Shown here piece after piece: positions 36,762 to 48,947 of a stretch of DNA of 64,000 bases. The stretch covers positions 36,578,162 to 36,642,161 of the forward strand of contig CM038704.1 of assembly GCA_021613375.1 (NCBI GenBank), written 5' to 3'. Made by a program: the position numbers and the translations under genes. How positions within the stretch are numbered: the stretch's first letter is position 1; each line of letters starts with the position of its first letter. The notes under the pieces were generated by a model. The model did no database searches, was not told where the DNA came from, and was given only the letters and a program-made list of their open reading frames with translations. This DNA comes from Megaleporinus macrocephalus. Its lineage: Eukaryota > Chordata > Actinopteri > Characiformes > Anostomidae.

Positions 36762-39700
36762 TTATACAGGTGGAACAGTCGGGTTGGAATTGCTGGCCAC
36801 AAACATCACCTGAAAATGGAAGGAAAAGGTTTCAGACTTCAAATGGCAAAGTCAACATACATACTTCTAATCTCCCCAAAGACCATAAAGTGCTATGTTT
36901 ACCAGCACTTCATATATTATCATTCCAAGCTTGGGTCATTCTTACCATAGGCCTAATGCTGCAGATGGCTTTGCATGCAAAAGTTGAGATGGAGATGGAG
37001 ATGCAGAGATCAAGCAGAATGAAAATCACTAACACTATGAGGAGCGCATAGGATGACACCTGAAACAAAGCCCACAATATACTGAATACATAATTTATTT
37101 CCACTATAGACATTGTGCTAGTCCAGAGACAGAGACTCAGAGACTTCAACAGAGAACCTCCCTAAGCACATAAGGAAGAACCACTGAGCGGAACTAAAAC
37201 TACAAAGGATAAACCTCTGAAGAGTGAGGAACAAACACAGAAAGGAACCAATATTCAAAAGGGGAAGTTTCCTTGGGAACTTAGTTCTTGGTTGTTCTTT
37301 CACACTCTTCATTTGGAGTTTTTATTTCTCTCTGGTTCCTCTTATTGGTTTTTCTTAGGGCATGAAGAAGATGAAACAATTTGGTGCAATAAGAAGTTAC
37401 AAAGGAGAAACATCCTAAGAGCCTGAGGTGAACCACTGAGAAGAACCAAGACTCAAAAAGAGAAATGTCCTAAAAACATAAGGAACCATTGAAAGGAAGC
37501 AAGGCACACAAGAAGAAATATCCTAAGAGCCTGAGGCGAACCACTGAGAAGAACCAAGACTCAAAGAGAGAAATGTCCTAAGAACATAAGGAAGCATTGA
37601 AAGGAACCAAGGGACACCAGATGAAACATCCTAATAGCCTGAGGCAAACTACTGAAAATAACCAAGACTCAAAAAGTGATATGTCCTAATAATATAAGGA
37701 AACATTAAGAGGAACCAAGGGACACCAGAAGAAACATCCTAAGAGGCGAACAACTGAGAAGAACCAAGAGAAATGTCCTAACTACATATGGAACTACTAA
37801 GAGGAACCTGGAGCCAACAGAAGAAACGTCCTAAGAGTGCGAAGAGTAACTACTAAGAAGAAGCAAGCTTCAAAAGCAAAAACACCCTAAAGGCATTACT
37901 GAGAGGAACCAGAATGCAAAATCTCTGAAGAGTAAGGAAGAAACAAATAGAGGAACAAAGGAGAAACATCTTAAGAGCATTATAAAAAAAGAGCTTCTGC
38001 TTTAGAGTCTTGGTTCTTGGTGGACTCAAACAAGAGGTGTGTTGGGGCAGAGAATACCAGAAACGGTACAGAGTTCTCAGGACTGGAGTCATAGAAGAAA
38101 TATCCAGAAAAAAACATCAGCAGGTACACTTCAAACATGATGGATAACAATTTACAAAATATTACATTACATGCAAAGAATTGTAAGCAAACAATAAACA
38201 GTCTATAATAAAACATTATAAGTCAAGTACCTGAATAATACTTACAGTCATGCAGTTGAGATAGGGATAGGAATAGGAATAGAAATTGGAAGGGGAATTG
38301 AAATAGCAGGTACTCGTTTGTGCTATATCGGCACCAAGTATAATAATGGACACTCCAGCCGTTATAGCACTGGCCACATTCATTCCCAGAGTGCTTTTCA
38401 CCTGCAGGACAGAAAAGAGAGACAAGCAAACAACTCCTTTACAAACATTTAGCATCTACTTGTCATTATTATCATGTCCAAATTGTCTACTTTTTTATTG
38501 CTGCTTGAAAACATGTTGCCACATTTCCAGAAAAAGTTGGGAAATTTTGTAAAATGCATTAAAAATTTGAATTGTTTAGAATTATGTAGTGTTCAAGCAA
38601 CTTCATTGTGTTTTATGAATATTGTCGCTATTCAATGAAAAACCAAATCCAAATCTCCAAAATAGCAGCCTTGTCTATACTTTCTATGTAAATCCAAGGA
38701 AGCAGAACTGGAAGATTTCTGTTGGATCTTTCATCAAGAATTTATGCAATGTAAACAGCAGCTGCTGGATTTAAATGATGTAGAAAAATAAATATTGATA
38801 AAAATGGAAATACATTTTTCACTTTGGACGATATAAACAAATGTAGTATTTGACGAATCACAAAGAAGAATTATAGAATTTTCAAGTTTATAAATATTTC
38901 ACATTTATCATGCAAATTAGTAACTAGTGGTAACGAGGGGGGGGGGGGGGGGTTCATAGTAAAAGTGAGCTCCACTAATAGCTCAGTCCATGCGACTAAA
39001 GATGGGTCATAATTGTTTGCCAAACTTGGAGAATCAGCTTAAAAAAAACCCTCAAAAAACACATCTCATACATAGAACATATCTCAACATAGTGTTCCGA
39101 AAAGGTTTGGGGAATCCATGTCAGTTTTATCTCATTATATACTTGACAGCTTACTTGAGACAAGCTAAATGGTCAATTATAAGTATGATGGAAATAATTT
39201 GACTTACTAAGATCACATGAAACAAGTGAAAAACATCTAGAAATGAGTTTAAATTAGTTTTTTAAGATGCTTACGACATGCGAAAATGGGAAATATAAGA
39301 TCTACTATATAATTTTGAAATATAAGAACTAGATATAAAATATTTTAGAGTGTAGAATAGATGGTGAAACGTTTAGTGTAAAAGCGGTTGTGTTTTTGCT
39401 GTATGCCAATCAATAAGATGAGATGAAATGGAAACATGGGGCATACAGTGTAATACATCCTTCATTTATTTGTTTACTTTTCAATCACTCTTTTTAAAAT
39501 TCTGTCGTCAGTGCCACATTGTCTTAGCATAAATACTCATTTTGGGGTATTTTTCCACATCTCTGGCGTTTCCATTAAGCATGTTTTTCAAAATTCTCAA
39601 AAATGTGTGCTGTTTACATGAACTTTTAATATTTTAATATTAATAGTAATATCATTTTGGCCTTTTTTCCCCACCTGGCACCCTACTACCAATGTTCGAC

Positions 39701-41527
39701 TTTCACTTTCTTGCACAAGGATTAAGCTCATGTGATGGTAAGATGGCTTTTAAAGTTTTTGGGGTTTAGAAAATAGCATAGACATAAAGTCATGAGAATT
39801 GTGAGACCATTACAGTTTGAGGAAAATAGCTTCTTAATTTGGAGAATAACCTCAGTTCCGTGTTCTTGGAGGAGATTGTGTGTCTAGCTAAAAACACTGA
39901 AAGACTCATTTTGGACTGTACGTTTGTGTGCTGGTTATCCACATACAGGCTTTAAAACTGTAGTACTGAACCTACAGGTGTGAAAGCGTTAAGGAGTGTC
40001 TTGTACTAAGCACTGTGTTCCCCTTACTTTTAAAATGCCAGCTATGCATTTTTCTAAAAAACGAGGAAAGAATGTGTGGCCTGGCAGTAATGGTCCCCAG
40101 AACGTAACTGCAGGAACATTTAAGGTGGAACAGGAATTAAGATGTTTTAATAGTCTAAATCAGCTTATCGAGTGGGGGGTTAGTAATGATTAATAAGTCT
40201 GGCTTGTACACGATAAAACATCTGAACATCAACAACACTGAGGTATTGCTGTACTATGATTTGAGAATTCTAGGCGGGATAAATAGCTATAAACTCATTA
40301 CTGGATAACCATTTTGTGTGTTTGGACAAGAAACCATTTGACAAACGGAGGATTGAATTTATTTTTTAATACAAAAAATTGTGAGGGAGGCTAAAGTCTC
40401 ACCTTCAAGGAAACAATAACATCAGGACAGGCAATGGCAGGAAACCTGACCAGCTCTTTCTCGGTTCTCAGAGAAATAAGGCAGGTAAATGAACTACATT
40501 TCAGTAGTCTGTTATCAAGCAGATAGTGTTGAAGCGTGGCTTTGTTCTTAAATCTGATTCAAATTTAAACACCCAAATACTTTCAGGCTGCACTGCATGG
40601 AAAGAAGTCATTCATTATGAATATAATAAAACTTCCATATGAACTGCAGATGATTTACATACCATACAGGGAATTAGCCTTTTCCCTGCTGCAACAGTCA
40701 GAGAGCCAGCGCTGATGTACTGGGGAAGGGAAGAAACATGATGATTTCTGAATTAATATAATGTATGTTCTGTTGATAAAACAAAATACAGGAAGAAATA
40801 AAGCTTACGATTAAAGATCCCCAGAAAGCAATGCCGCAGCCAACAAAAGCTGTGTTGAAGGTAATCACACTAAAGGAGGACAAACTTGTGAACAAGCCGA
40901 TCATTATTTGGACGGTCTGTGGGAGGAAGAGGCAGATAAATCATATATTGCTATTTTGGCGAGATTTCAAAGACAGTATCACTCTATTGTTATCTCCTGG
41001 TAAAGTGTTGAGCATTCTGTAAACCAGAGATAAGAGGGCTCAATATCTGATATGTGAAGTGCTGTAGATCAGTGGAGAAACGCTAGCACCAAGATAAACA
41101 GGTCAGTAAGTCTTTGTTCATGTTTGTTAGCCCTCAGGAAGTTGGACATACAGACCCTGACCTACTGTCTTTTCTGATGAGTCATGTGATCAGCAGCCAT
41201 TCGACATCAAGCTTAAAGCATCATCACTGAGCAGTAAAGCCCACTGGTCTATGCAGCTTAGATCTCCGCCTACTATGTTTCAGATTTGAATACGAGCCTC
41301 TGCTCTGTGAACAAATGAAAATAATCTGATTTTACCCCCAGTGCCTTCGGCTCTCCTTTCAGAAACTTCCCAAGTAGAGTTGCGGTGAAGCCGTTCCCAG
41401 AAGTGCTGATGTGTATGGGTGTGGCAGTGGAGAACACCTCTCTAGCCACATTTTGAATCACTTGATTGGGTGGAATGGACTGCTGTGTGATCACATGGGT
41501 GATAACTGGAACTGTCCCTGCAGACAT
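36762..41527 (-). CDS. MS4A gene 3: four-span membrane protein, 224 aa, 6 coding exons
   Basis: Coding exons 41527-41336, 40916-40809, 40719-40663, 38401-38246, 37059-36946 and 36809-36762 (TAA), all phase 0: 64+36+19+52+38+15 = 224 residues. The start MSAGTVPVIT lies one base after a TTTTAG acceptor. It has a longer N-terminal tail than genes 1 and 2, but the same ending KGEPKALG and TVQIMIG junction. Helices are expected at about 68-88, 92-112, 123-143 and 176-200. The fourth-helix exon opens VSSYALLIVLVIF rather than GQS-GVSGVLLVF, and a sixth exon adds the tail VMFVASNSNPTVPPV, so this is a divergent member. The loop between helices 3 and 4 is Tyr/Ser-rich (FYSYSYPYLNC). The large intron 4 carries a 54-bp minisatellite. 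Function is inferred from family only. Confidence 0.87.
37130..37980. repeat. Degenerate minisatellite, about 54-bp half-units (108-bp pairs), MS4A gene 3 intron 4
   Basis: TCCTAA-type anchors recur at 37,413, 37,468, 37,521, 37,576, 37,629, 37,684 and 37,737, alternating between two half-unit types (GAGCCTGAGGYGAACCACTG and AACATAAGGAACCATTGA). Edges fade on both sides. The motif GAAGAAACC...GAACCAAGACTCAAAA resembles the end of the dispersed repeat seen at 60,300-60,400, so the array may have grown from such a tail (inference). Confidence 0.8.
38622..38832. mobile_element. MITE family A copy, intron 3 of MS4A gene 3
   Basis: Left end TTGTCGCTATTCAATGAAAA, then ATCTCCAAAATAGCAGCC; right end GGAAATACATTTTTCACTTT with GGAC. 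It matches the family A termini at 44.7-45.3 kb. Confidence 0.55.
38937..38952 (+). repeat. Poly-G run, 16 bases
   Basis: An uninterrupted G homopolymer in intron 3 of MS4A gene 3. It is unusual in this AT-rich setting and prone to length error. Confidence 0.9.
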
Positions 41528-42014
41528 TCTAAAAAAAACTTTACATTTCATTTGCATAGAAAAGTTTAACAATGACTAGCAGATAAATATTATATCCTCT
41601 GTTGAAAAAATAATGAAATGTTTCTTGTCCAGAAGAATGGTAGAAAACTTCACAGTAATAGTAACTTACTATACATATCACCGCCAAAACAAAAAAGAAA
41701 TGTATAAAAGAGAAAGTAGTGACCTAAAAGAGTTAGTGTTCATGTTGCCTAACAGGTTTGAGTTAACTAAATTTCCAATTGTTAGATAACAAAACAAGAA
41801 TTTGTGTTTTATGACTAGAAATGTATTATTTCAAGTTCAAATAAGTCAAACTATTCAAATTACTAAACTTTTTAAGGTTTAAGCCCCCAACCTTTTTTTC
41901 TGCATCTCCAAATTGATTTGCTATTAACACATAATGTCATTGTGTTATTATAAAAGTATTTGAAGAAAGAAACTGTTATTTTTTTAATGATAAAAAATTA
42001 AAATAAAGTAGCAT

Positions 42015-42143
<129 letters not shown>

Positions 42144-42492
42144 TGCGTCTCAGATTACATATTTTGTGAAAAAATAAAAACCAGTTTTATTAATTAATTT
42201 GTTTTTAATTAGGCAAATCAAAAATTACAAACGAAAGTTTTTAATGGTGTTCCCTGTATGTATAGGATGTGTAAACTGTAAACTTTACACTGTGTCAATA
42301 GACCAACAGAGATACTTCAAAAATTTCTTTCCTATAATAAAAGAGTTAAGAATTATTGTTCCTTCTCTTGTGAAGAAATACATATGATACATAGACTTTA
42401 ATTAAGCTTGTTTTATTACATTACTTATATTACAATTTTCTTCTCATAACTACTGTTCTAAACATAAGTAGAGGGACTTTAAAATGCTTTAC

Positions 42493-42545
42493 CTGATAAA
42501 TAAAAATTCCTTTCTCCTGTGTGACTGTTACTCCTCTCAATTCCA
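42493..42545 (-). other. Putative 5' non-coding exon of MS4A gene 3
   Basis: The minus strand reads CACAGGAGAAAGG ... TTTATCAG followed by donor GTAAAGC (last exon base 42,493). The position matches leader exons of the other MS4A genes, but no sequence alignment with them was seen, so support is only the splice site and position. Confidence 0.35.
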
Positions 42546-42942
42546 AGCTGACTAACAGAGTTAAAATGAATAAGCCTGTAATTAACCTGCAGAACCTGTA
42601 TTGACCGGAATCATATTAAGAGCATCATCATGCAAATCAAACAAGCATGCAAAAATGATTATGTAAGGAGATATCTCGCCTCATCATTGGCTACCTTGCA
42701 TCTCTATATACATACAGATATTTCTCAGATGGGAAGGAAAAATATTCTAACTTATAATGGAAAATAATGGAGAAATTATTCGTTCCAAGTAATTTAAGGC
42801 TGTTTCAATTAATCTGTTTATCATTAAAATTTTGAAACAATGCAACGAGCAGGTAGAAAATTATGTAAAAGTGTGAGAAATGAAAGTAGCAAAATACAGT
42901 TCCCTTCACAAACCGAACATAAACTGCACAAATGATAATGTT

Positions 42943-42996
42943 ATAATAATAATAATAAATAAATAAATAAATAAATAAATAATAAATAATAATAAT
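42943..42996. repeat. AAT/AAAT microsatellite
   Basis: An interrupted AATA/AAT tract between genes 3 and 4. Confidence 0.85.
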
Positions 42997-43149
42997 ACAT
43001 AATAAAACAAACTACTGTAGGTGAAATCATATCAGTATGAAACAAGTTTATAGTCCATGTCTTACTTGAAATGACACAATGCTCCAAAATAACAGCAGCT
43101 GTTTGTTTTAACTTTTTTAGTAAAAACATTTCAGTATTCATAGCTGTGT

Positions 43150-43300
43150 GTGTACTGAATCCACAGACAACTACTCTCTGGGTGCAGTGAATAGGGTTGC
43201 CTGTTGCTCCAGGGAAGTGTGCTCATTGCCCCCTAGTGTGTGTGTGTGTGTGTTTGTTTCATTTTGTTTTCACCAGGTGGGTTAAATCCAAAGCATACAT
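43150..43300 (+). repeat. Dispersed fish repeat in the gene 3 / gene 4 divergent spacer
   Basis: Contains CTCTGGGTGCAGTGAATAGG, GCTCATTGCCCCCTAGTGTG, a GT run and GGTGGGTTAAATCC, which I recall as a common dispersed repeat in otophysan fishes. The identification is from memory. Confidence 0.5.
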
Positions 43301-43807
43301 TTAAAGGGTGGGGTGTGGTGGACAGTCTGATCAGTAACACACTCCTCAGCCAATAATAGAGAGCTTGGCAACATCCGTCCTCTGTTCCATGTAGGCGACA
43401 GAGTCATTTATAATAATTAGGTATATTTTGCCGCCCTTGCTAAATTTGGCTATATTGACACACCGGCCCTGCTCGGATGTTTAAGTGTTCTTTTGTTTAT
43501 ATGTGCAAATTCAACAGCAGCCTAAAACACTTCATGCTCATCCGCAATTGTCCAGCATTGGTCTGAAACAATGTGTAACTGTCAAGAAGCCATCCCCAAG
43601 AAAAGGAAATAAGAATAACATTGACACTACAGTGCAGAATCTGGACATCTGAGATGCGGGAGAAGGTTTTCTAGACTGAATTATTAGTCAAAAAAAAAGT
43701 CAAGTACAATTAGTCAAGCATATCTGGAAAACCCAAAGTTAAATGTCTTCGAGGGTTTTTTTGTGCTTGTTGTTTTTGTTAACAAAAGACCTTTTAAAGA
43801 TACATAC

Positions 43808-43995
43808 TGTCACTGCTGGAAACAAAACCTCGCAATCTCCAAAATGGTAACTGGAGAAGGAAAAACTTTTCCTAACCTGTAATGGAAGTTAAAGTCATTT
43901 TGGATCATTTTAATTGGCCCATTTATAACACAATGCAAAAGGCAACTGTAGTTTTCAAATTCTGCAAAAAATGCAAAAAAATAAGGTTTTCATAT
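43808..43995. mobile_element. Possible diverged MITE family A copy
   Basis: CACTGCTGGAAACAAAACC with CAATCTCCAAAATGG resembles the family A left end. The right end is weak. Confidence 0.3.
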
Positions 43996-44137
43996 GAAAA
44001 GTCAATGATAGAGTCAATACGTTGTACAACAATGCGACAATGAGAGCAGGTCAGGATTCCAGTAAACTGTTACAAGCAATGATAAAATAAATATTATATG
44101 ATCACACAGGTCCGATTTACCAACATAATGATTCCAA

Positions 44138-44163
44138 AGGTCAAAGAATTTAAAACCAGGTCA
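44138..44163 (+). promoter_or_regulatory. Conserved promoter block of MS4A gene 4 with two AGGTCA half-sites
   Basis: The context GATTCCAAAGGTCAAA (AGGTCA at 44,138-44,143) is followed 14 bp later by a second AGGTCA (44,158-44,163). The same layout precedes gene 5 (59,022 and 59,043, spacing 15). AGGTCA is the nuclear-receptor half-site. Position about 80-110 bp upstream of the leader donor and conservation between paralogues support a regulatory role; binding is inferred. Confidence 0.45.
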
Positions 44164-44199
44164 GAATAAAAGAGAGAATAAAAGAAGAACACACTGGGC

Positions 44200-44245
44200 C
44201 ATTCTTTAGGATCTCCACAAAGACAAACACAGGATTTCATTTCAG
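44200..44245 (+). other. Putative 5' non-coding exon 1 of MS4A gene 4
   Basis: GGATCTCCACAAAGACAAAC ... CATTTCAG followed by donor GTACAC. Gene 5 has the matching GAATCTCCACAAAGAAGAA ... CATTACAG/GTAAAA at 59,116. The 5' end is estimated. Confidence 0.55.
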
Positions 44246-44511
44246 GTACACTTTTTAAACATTTATCTGAATGGCTGGTATTGTATGCGTGTGCAGTAGA
44301 ACAGGCTGTGCAACTGAATATCTACCAGTCTTAAGTAAAATGCTATTAAAACAGAACAGAACTTCACTATCCACTTTTACTTTCTCACTGCCCTGTTCCA
44401 AATACCCGCAGACTCACTAGTCTCTAAATATTGGATTATATGTAGTTCCTAAGCAGCAAGCGTTGTAACAAAACTGATGGTTTCTTACAGCTGAATAAAT
44501 CTCCATTAAGG

Positions 44512-44989
44512 ATGTCCACTGAGGTCAGGCCAAGGGACATTTCTACTGAGATCTCATATCAGAACAATCGCACAAAACAGACAAGAGTGGGGGTAAGTCC
44601 TTCTTTCACTCAGCTATGGCAGAAAATGTCTGTCTTACAGCAGATTAACAGAAAGGTTTAGTTGCCATAACAGAAATATAATATTTTTGAATGGTTGCCT
44701 ATTTTTAAACAAATCCTAATATTTCTAGATATATTGTCGCTGTCCAATGAAAAACAAATATCTTCAAAATGGCAGCATCGCAGGAGAGAACAAAAACTTT
44801 TACTTTTACTTTTAGTCAATGGAACCAGATTTTTTTTCAAGCTATTTTGAAGCATATATATATTTTCTATGTTTTCTATTCGTTCATTCTTCATGAAACT
44901 TTTCCAGGATACAAAGTGCAGCTGTTGGGTTCAAATAATACATAAAAATGAAAATGAAGAAACATAAACATTTGTTTCTTTGGACAGTA

Positions 44990-45070
<81 letters not shown>

Positions 45071-48000
45071 TTGCTGTCCAACGAAAAACAAGCATCTCCA
45101 AAATTGCAATTTTACAAACATACCTTACTTTCAATGTAAATCAGTGTAAATAAATGGAATCAGATTTTTTACCAAGCTATTTTTGGAGCATTTCTATTGG
45201 TCCATTAGATATACAATTTTTCATACAAAATAAACGACCATTGCCATGTTCAAATGATGTAGAAAACTTTAAATCATCAAAACTGGAGATACATATTTTT
45301 ATTGGACAGCGACAATATATACCACATGATTATTTTATTTACTGGAGAAAAATAAAATCACTCACTTGCCCTCTTATGTAGGAAATGGTTGTGTCACCTT
45401 TAGCAGCAACAACTGCAACCAAACACGTGATAGTGATCAGTCAACATTTTGGAATAGTTCTTCTCTTCAGGTTTATTGTTATTCAGTCTAATTGGCGAGT
45501 TTGACGAGAATTAACTGCCTGTTATATAATGTGACCGAAGCCTGCAGGTAGTTCCTGGATAACTCATCTCGGTGCTCTTGGAGGAATCCAGTTCTGAGAA
45601 GAGGCATGAATTACATGAATTGTGTCAACATCTGCATGTTGTGTTAGCTCAGTCTTGTGTTTAATTTTGTTAGAAGATCTAAAACTATTAGAAGCAGCAA
45701 ATATGTACGAATACAAAAATGCCATCATGAGGTAAATACAGAAATGTCCCTATAACGACTGGATGTTTGTTCTTTTCCACAGATCACGCAAATACTGCTT
45801 GGGGTCATACATCTTGTGTGTGGCGTTGTGATGGCGCTTAATGTTGCTTTCTATACGGCAATTTATTTCTGGGGCGCTCTGACTGTAAGCTCCAAGATGA
45901 TGTGTAGTATTATGCAAAACATACTAAACAAATACATTTTTTTTCTAGTCCTGCTCACTTATTGTCTGTTAACCCTTTATTGTTAAACCAAAGAAGTTAG
46001 AACTGGTCAGTTTGATTAAGAAACTCAAATTTACAGAGATGACAAGGATGCAGTAAATTTACAATTAATTCTATTTGTCACACTTACAGTACATCGTTAC
46101 TGGCATTCTGTCTATCACTGTGAAGAGGAAGAACCCATGTGTGGTATGTTAATGTCTATATTCCCTGCAGTGTTGTTTATGCTTAAGTTTCACTTGTTTT
46201 GTGGACAAAACAAGAGAATGTTATCGATAGCAATGATGTATTTAATATTGCATTACTCATTTTACAAGTCCATAACAGATATTTATTTATACACTGAAGG
46301 AGAGATGTGTTATTACTGTTCAGATTTGTGTAAATCTATCATTTTTGTGGACATAACTGACATCATTTACAGTTTTATCATTTTCTTTAGTATTTAATGA
46401 CATAGACACAAAGTTCAGACTTGAATCTGCTGATTTAGAGTATAAGTTAAAAGTTAACATGATTTATTGCTTAATTTAAAGTAATTTCTTACATTATCAA
46501 ATTTGGATGGTTCATGAAAACAGATGTTTTAACTCTTAACATCTCAGGATCAAACTGATCATTTATTATTTATTTATTATTTATTTAAATATATATGACT
46601 GTATATATGACGGTGGTAGGGTGGCAGTTACTGTGGTACCACCCTTGGTAAAGTGCCATTCCAACCTAATCACTCTGACCTTAACCTGAATAAACCTGGT
46701 TTACTCCCAGACTGTGATTCATCCTGGTTTAGATACTCAAACTAGGATTAATCCAGGTTTACATAATCAGACTGTGATTCATACAGATTTAGATGCTCAG
46801 GCTGTGTCTAGTCCAGGTTTTACTTTCAGACTGTGCTTCACCCAGGTTTAGGCTTGTTGTCACTGTCACCAGCATAAGGATACAGATCTGTAACATAAAT
46901 TGCAACTCATTCGACCTCCAGTTGAGCATCCAGTTATCAGCAATACACAGTTACTCTATTTTACAGTAGATCAGCTGGCAACTGATCAGCTGCTTATGTC
47001 CTTTGGAAAGGCAAGAGACGGCCCCGGCTGTCAGTATGCTGCCCCTCCTTTGCTACCACACGTCTGTATTCGTGGACATGTGACTAAAATAAGGCAGTTA
47101 TGCAGAATAGTTGTGTACTATCAGTGCCTTTCAAACATTCTGGATAAGAAGAGACAAAAGCTGCATTACACAGTGACGCAGTTCCTCTCTAAATTTGTTC
47201 TGCTCCCTCTACTGCAGATGAAGTGCTCTGTGGGAATGAACGTCCTCAGTGTTTTAACTGCGGGAACAATCGTCAGTCTAATGGCCGTGGATTTTGCAGT
47301 GGGTCTGGGATTCAACGTATGCTATAATGCCTCAAATTACTCTACTTGCCTTAGTATTAAGGTATGTGTTGGATTTACTATAAGTTGTAAAGTGAAATTA
47401 ATTGGTCTGAAATGTTATAGCTTACTTATGTTCTCTCAAATTAACGATAGCATTTCTTGCATTAAGCAACTTTGTTTTTGTTAATAAAGAGATTCTCAGA
47501 TCCCCACCACAAACATACTCAAGCAGTTTATCCAACCGTCCTTGGACTATTATATTATGATACTTTTGTATTTTGTTTGATACTCAGAATCGGGTCCAAG
47601 CCATCCGAGGAGTGGTGATGATTTTGTCTGGGTTTGAGTTGGTGACCTCCTTCATCATGGTAGCAATGGGATGCAAATCCACTTGCTTTGCAGGACCAGT
47701 GGTGAGTATAATAGTACTGAGGCACCTTATTTTCACCTAATTTTAAAGAAGCATTGAACGCTTCTATGCGCCTTAGTCGCTAAGGCGATCCAATGATGCA
47801 ACACAAGCAGTGAAGTGGTTTTAAAATGCTATTTTGATTCTCTCTGGTGTTTTAATGTGTTTCTTGTCATATAATCACACAAAACAGTATTTTATTTGCA
47901 ACTTTGCAACGAGTCGTTGACCACTTAGCAGTTTTATAGATTTATAAGCCTCGGGCTATTGTTTTGGATGCCGGCCGGTAGTTTAGCAACCAGCTAAACC

Positions 48001-48886
48001 ACCGGTCGTGTGCTGCAGTGGGCGGGAACAAGCCTTGACTCAGCTGCTGTCTAACTAGAGCGTCTCAATAATCTGTTTTATGATGAAAAATGTCAGACAG
48101 AACGCTGCTACTTAGACAGCCTACTTAGACACTCACTAGGTTTTGAGACACACCCCTTATTTATTATGTATATGCTATGCTGGAATAAATACAGGGATCA
48201 AATGAAAACTGATGAAAGTTGCTGTTTTACAATTATATTTGGCAACAATTGATGTTAACAATAACTAAATTAACATTCTTTCAACATTTCATTAGCCATC
48301 GGCTTAGGTATCTCCTTATCATCCTTATCTAGCTTTTTAACACCTGCAGATATGAAAATTGTGAAAACAGTGATAAACTGCCTGCTGTGTTACCTGATAT
48401 GATAATCTCTCGGGCTTATGTTAGCTTCCTATTTGTCTTCCACCTTAAGTATTGCAGCACTTACAACAGAAACGACTAAACGGGTTCGGGAATGTAAGTG
48501 TTACATTATTTTGTACATTATTTAAGGTGGAAATATACAAATTGAACATCAGCACAAAATACAGAGATCCAAAAACAGAACGGGCTAGCAGGTTTTAGGG
48601 ACAGTTTATTGACGGTTTTCTCTGACGTCTTTCTGTCAGACCATTTTTGTATATTCTCTCATCTCCATAAAGAAGTCAGAAAATTGGCTGAAAGTTGATT
48701 TAGGAAACATTACATTTAGTCAAAAATAGTGGATAAATATAAAAAATATTAAAAGCGCATCAGATACAGCTCTGGCTTCCTCATATAATGATCTGGCCTC
48801 TGATTTAAATGCTAGATTAGGAATTTTATGTTTTGTACCTCCTAAAGAGAATAAAAACTCTAATACTAAAAAATGGATAAATAAGG

Positions 48887-48947
<61 letters not shown>

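Noticed and set aside
46900..47484. A single 194-codon gene at 46,900-47,484
   Set aside because: It is intron 3, exon 4 (47,218-47,361) and intron 4 read through; the flanking GT/AG sites and paralogue comparison show that only the middle is coding.
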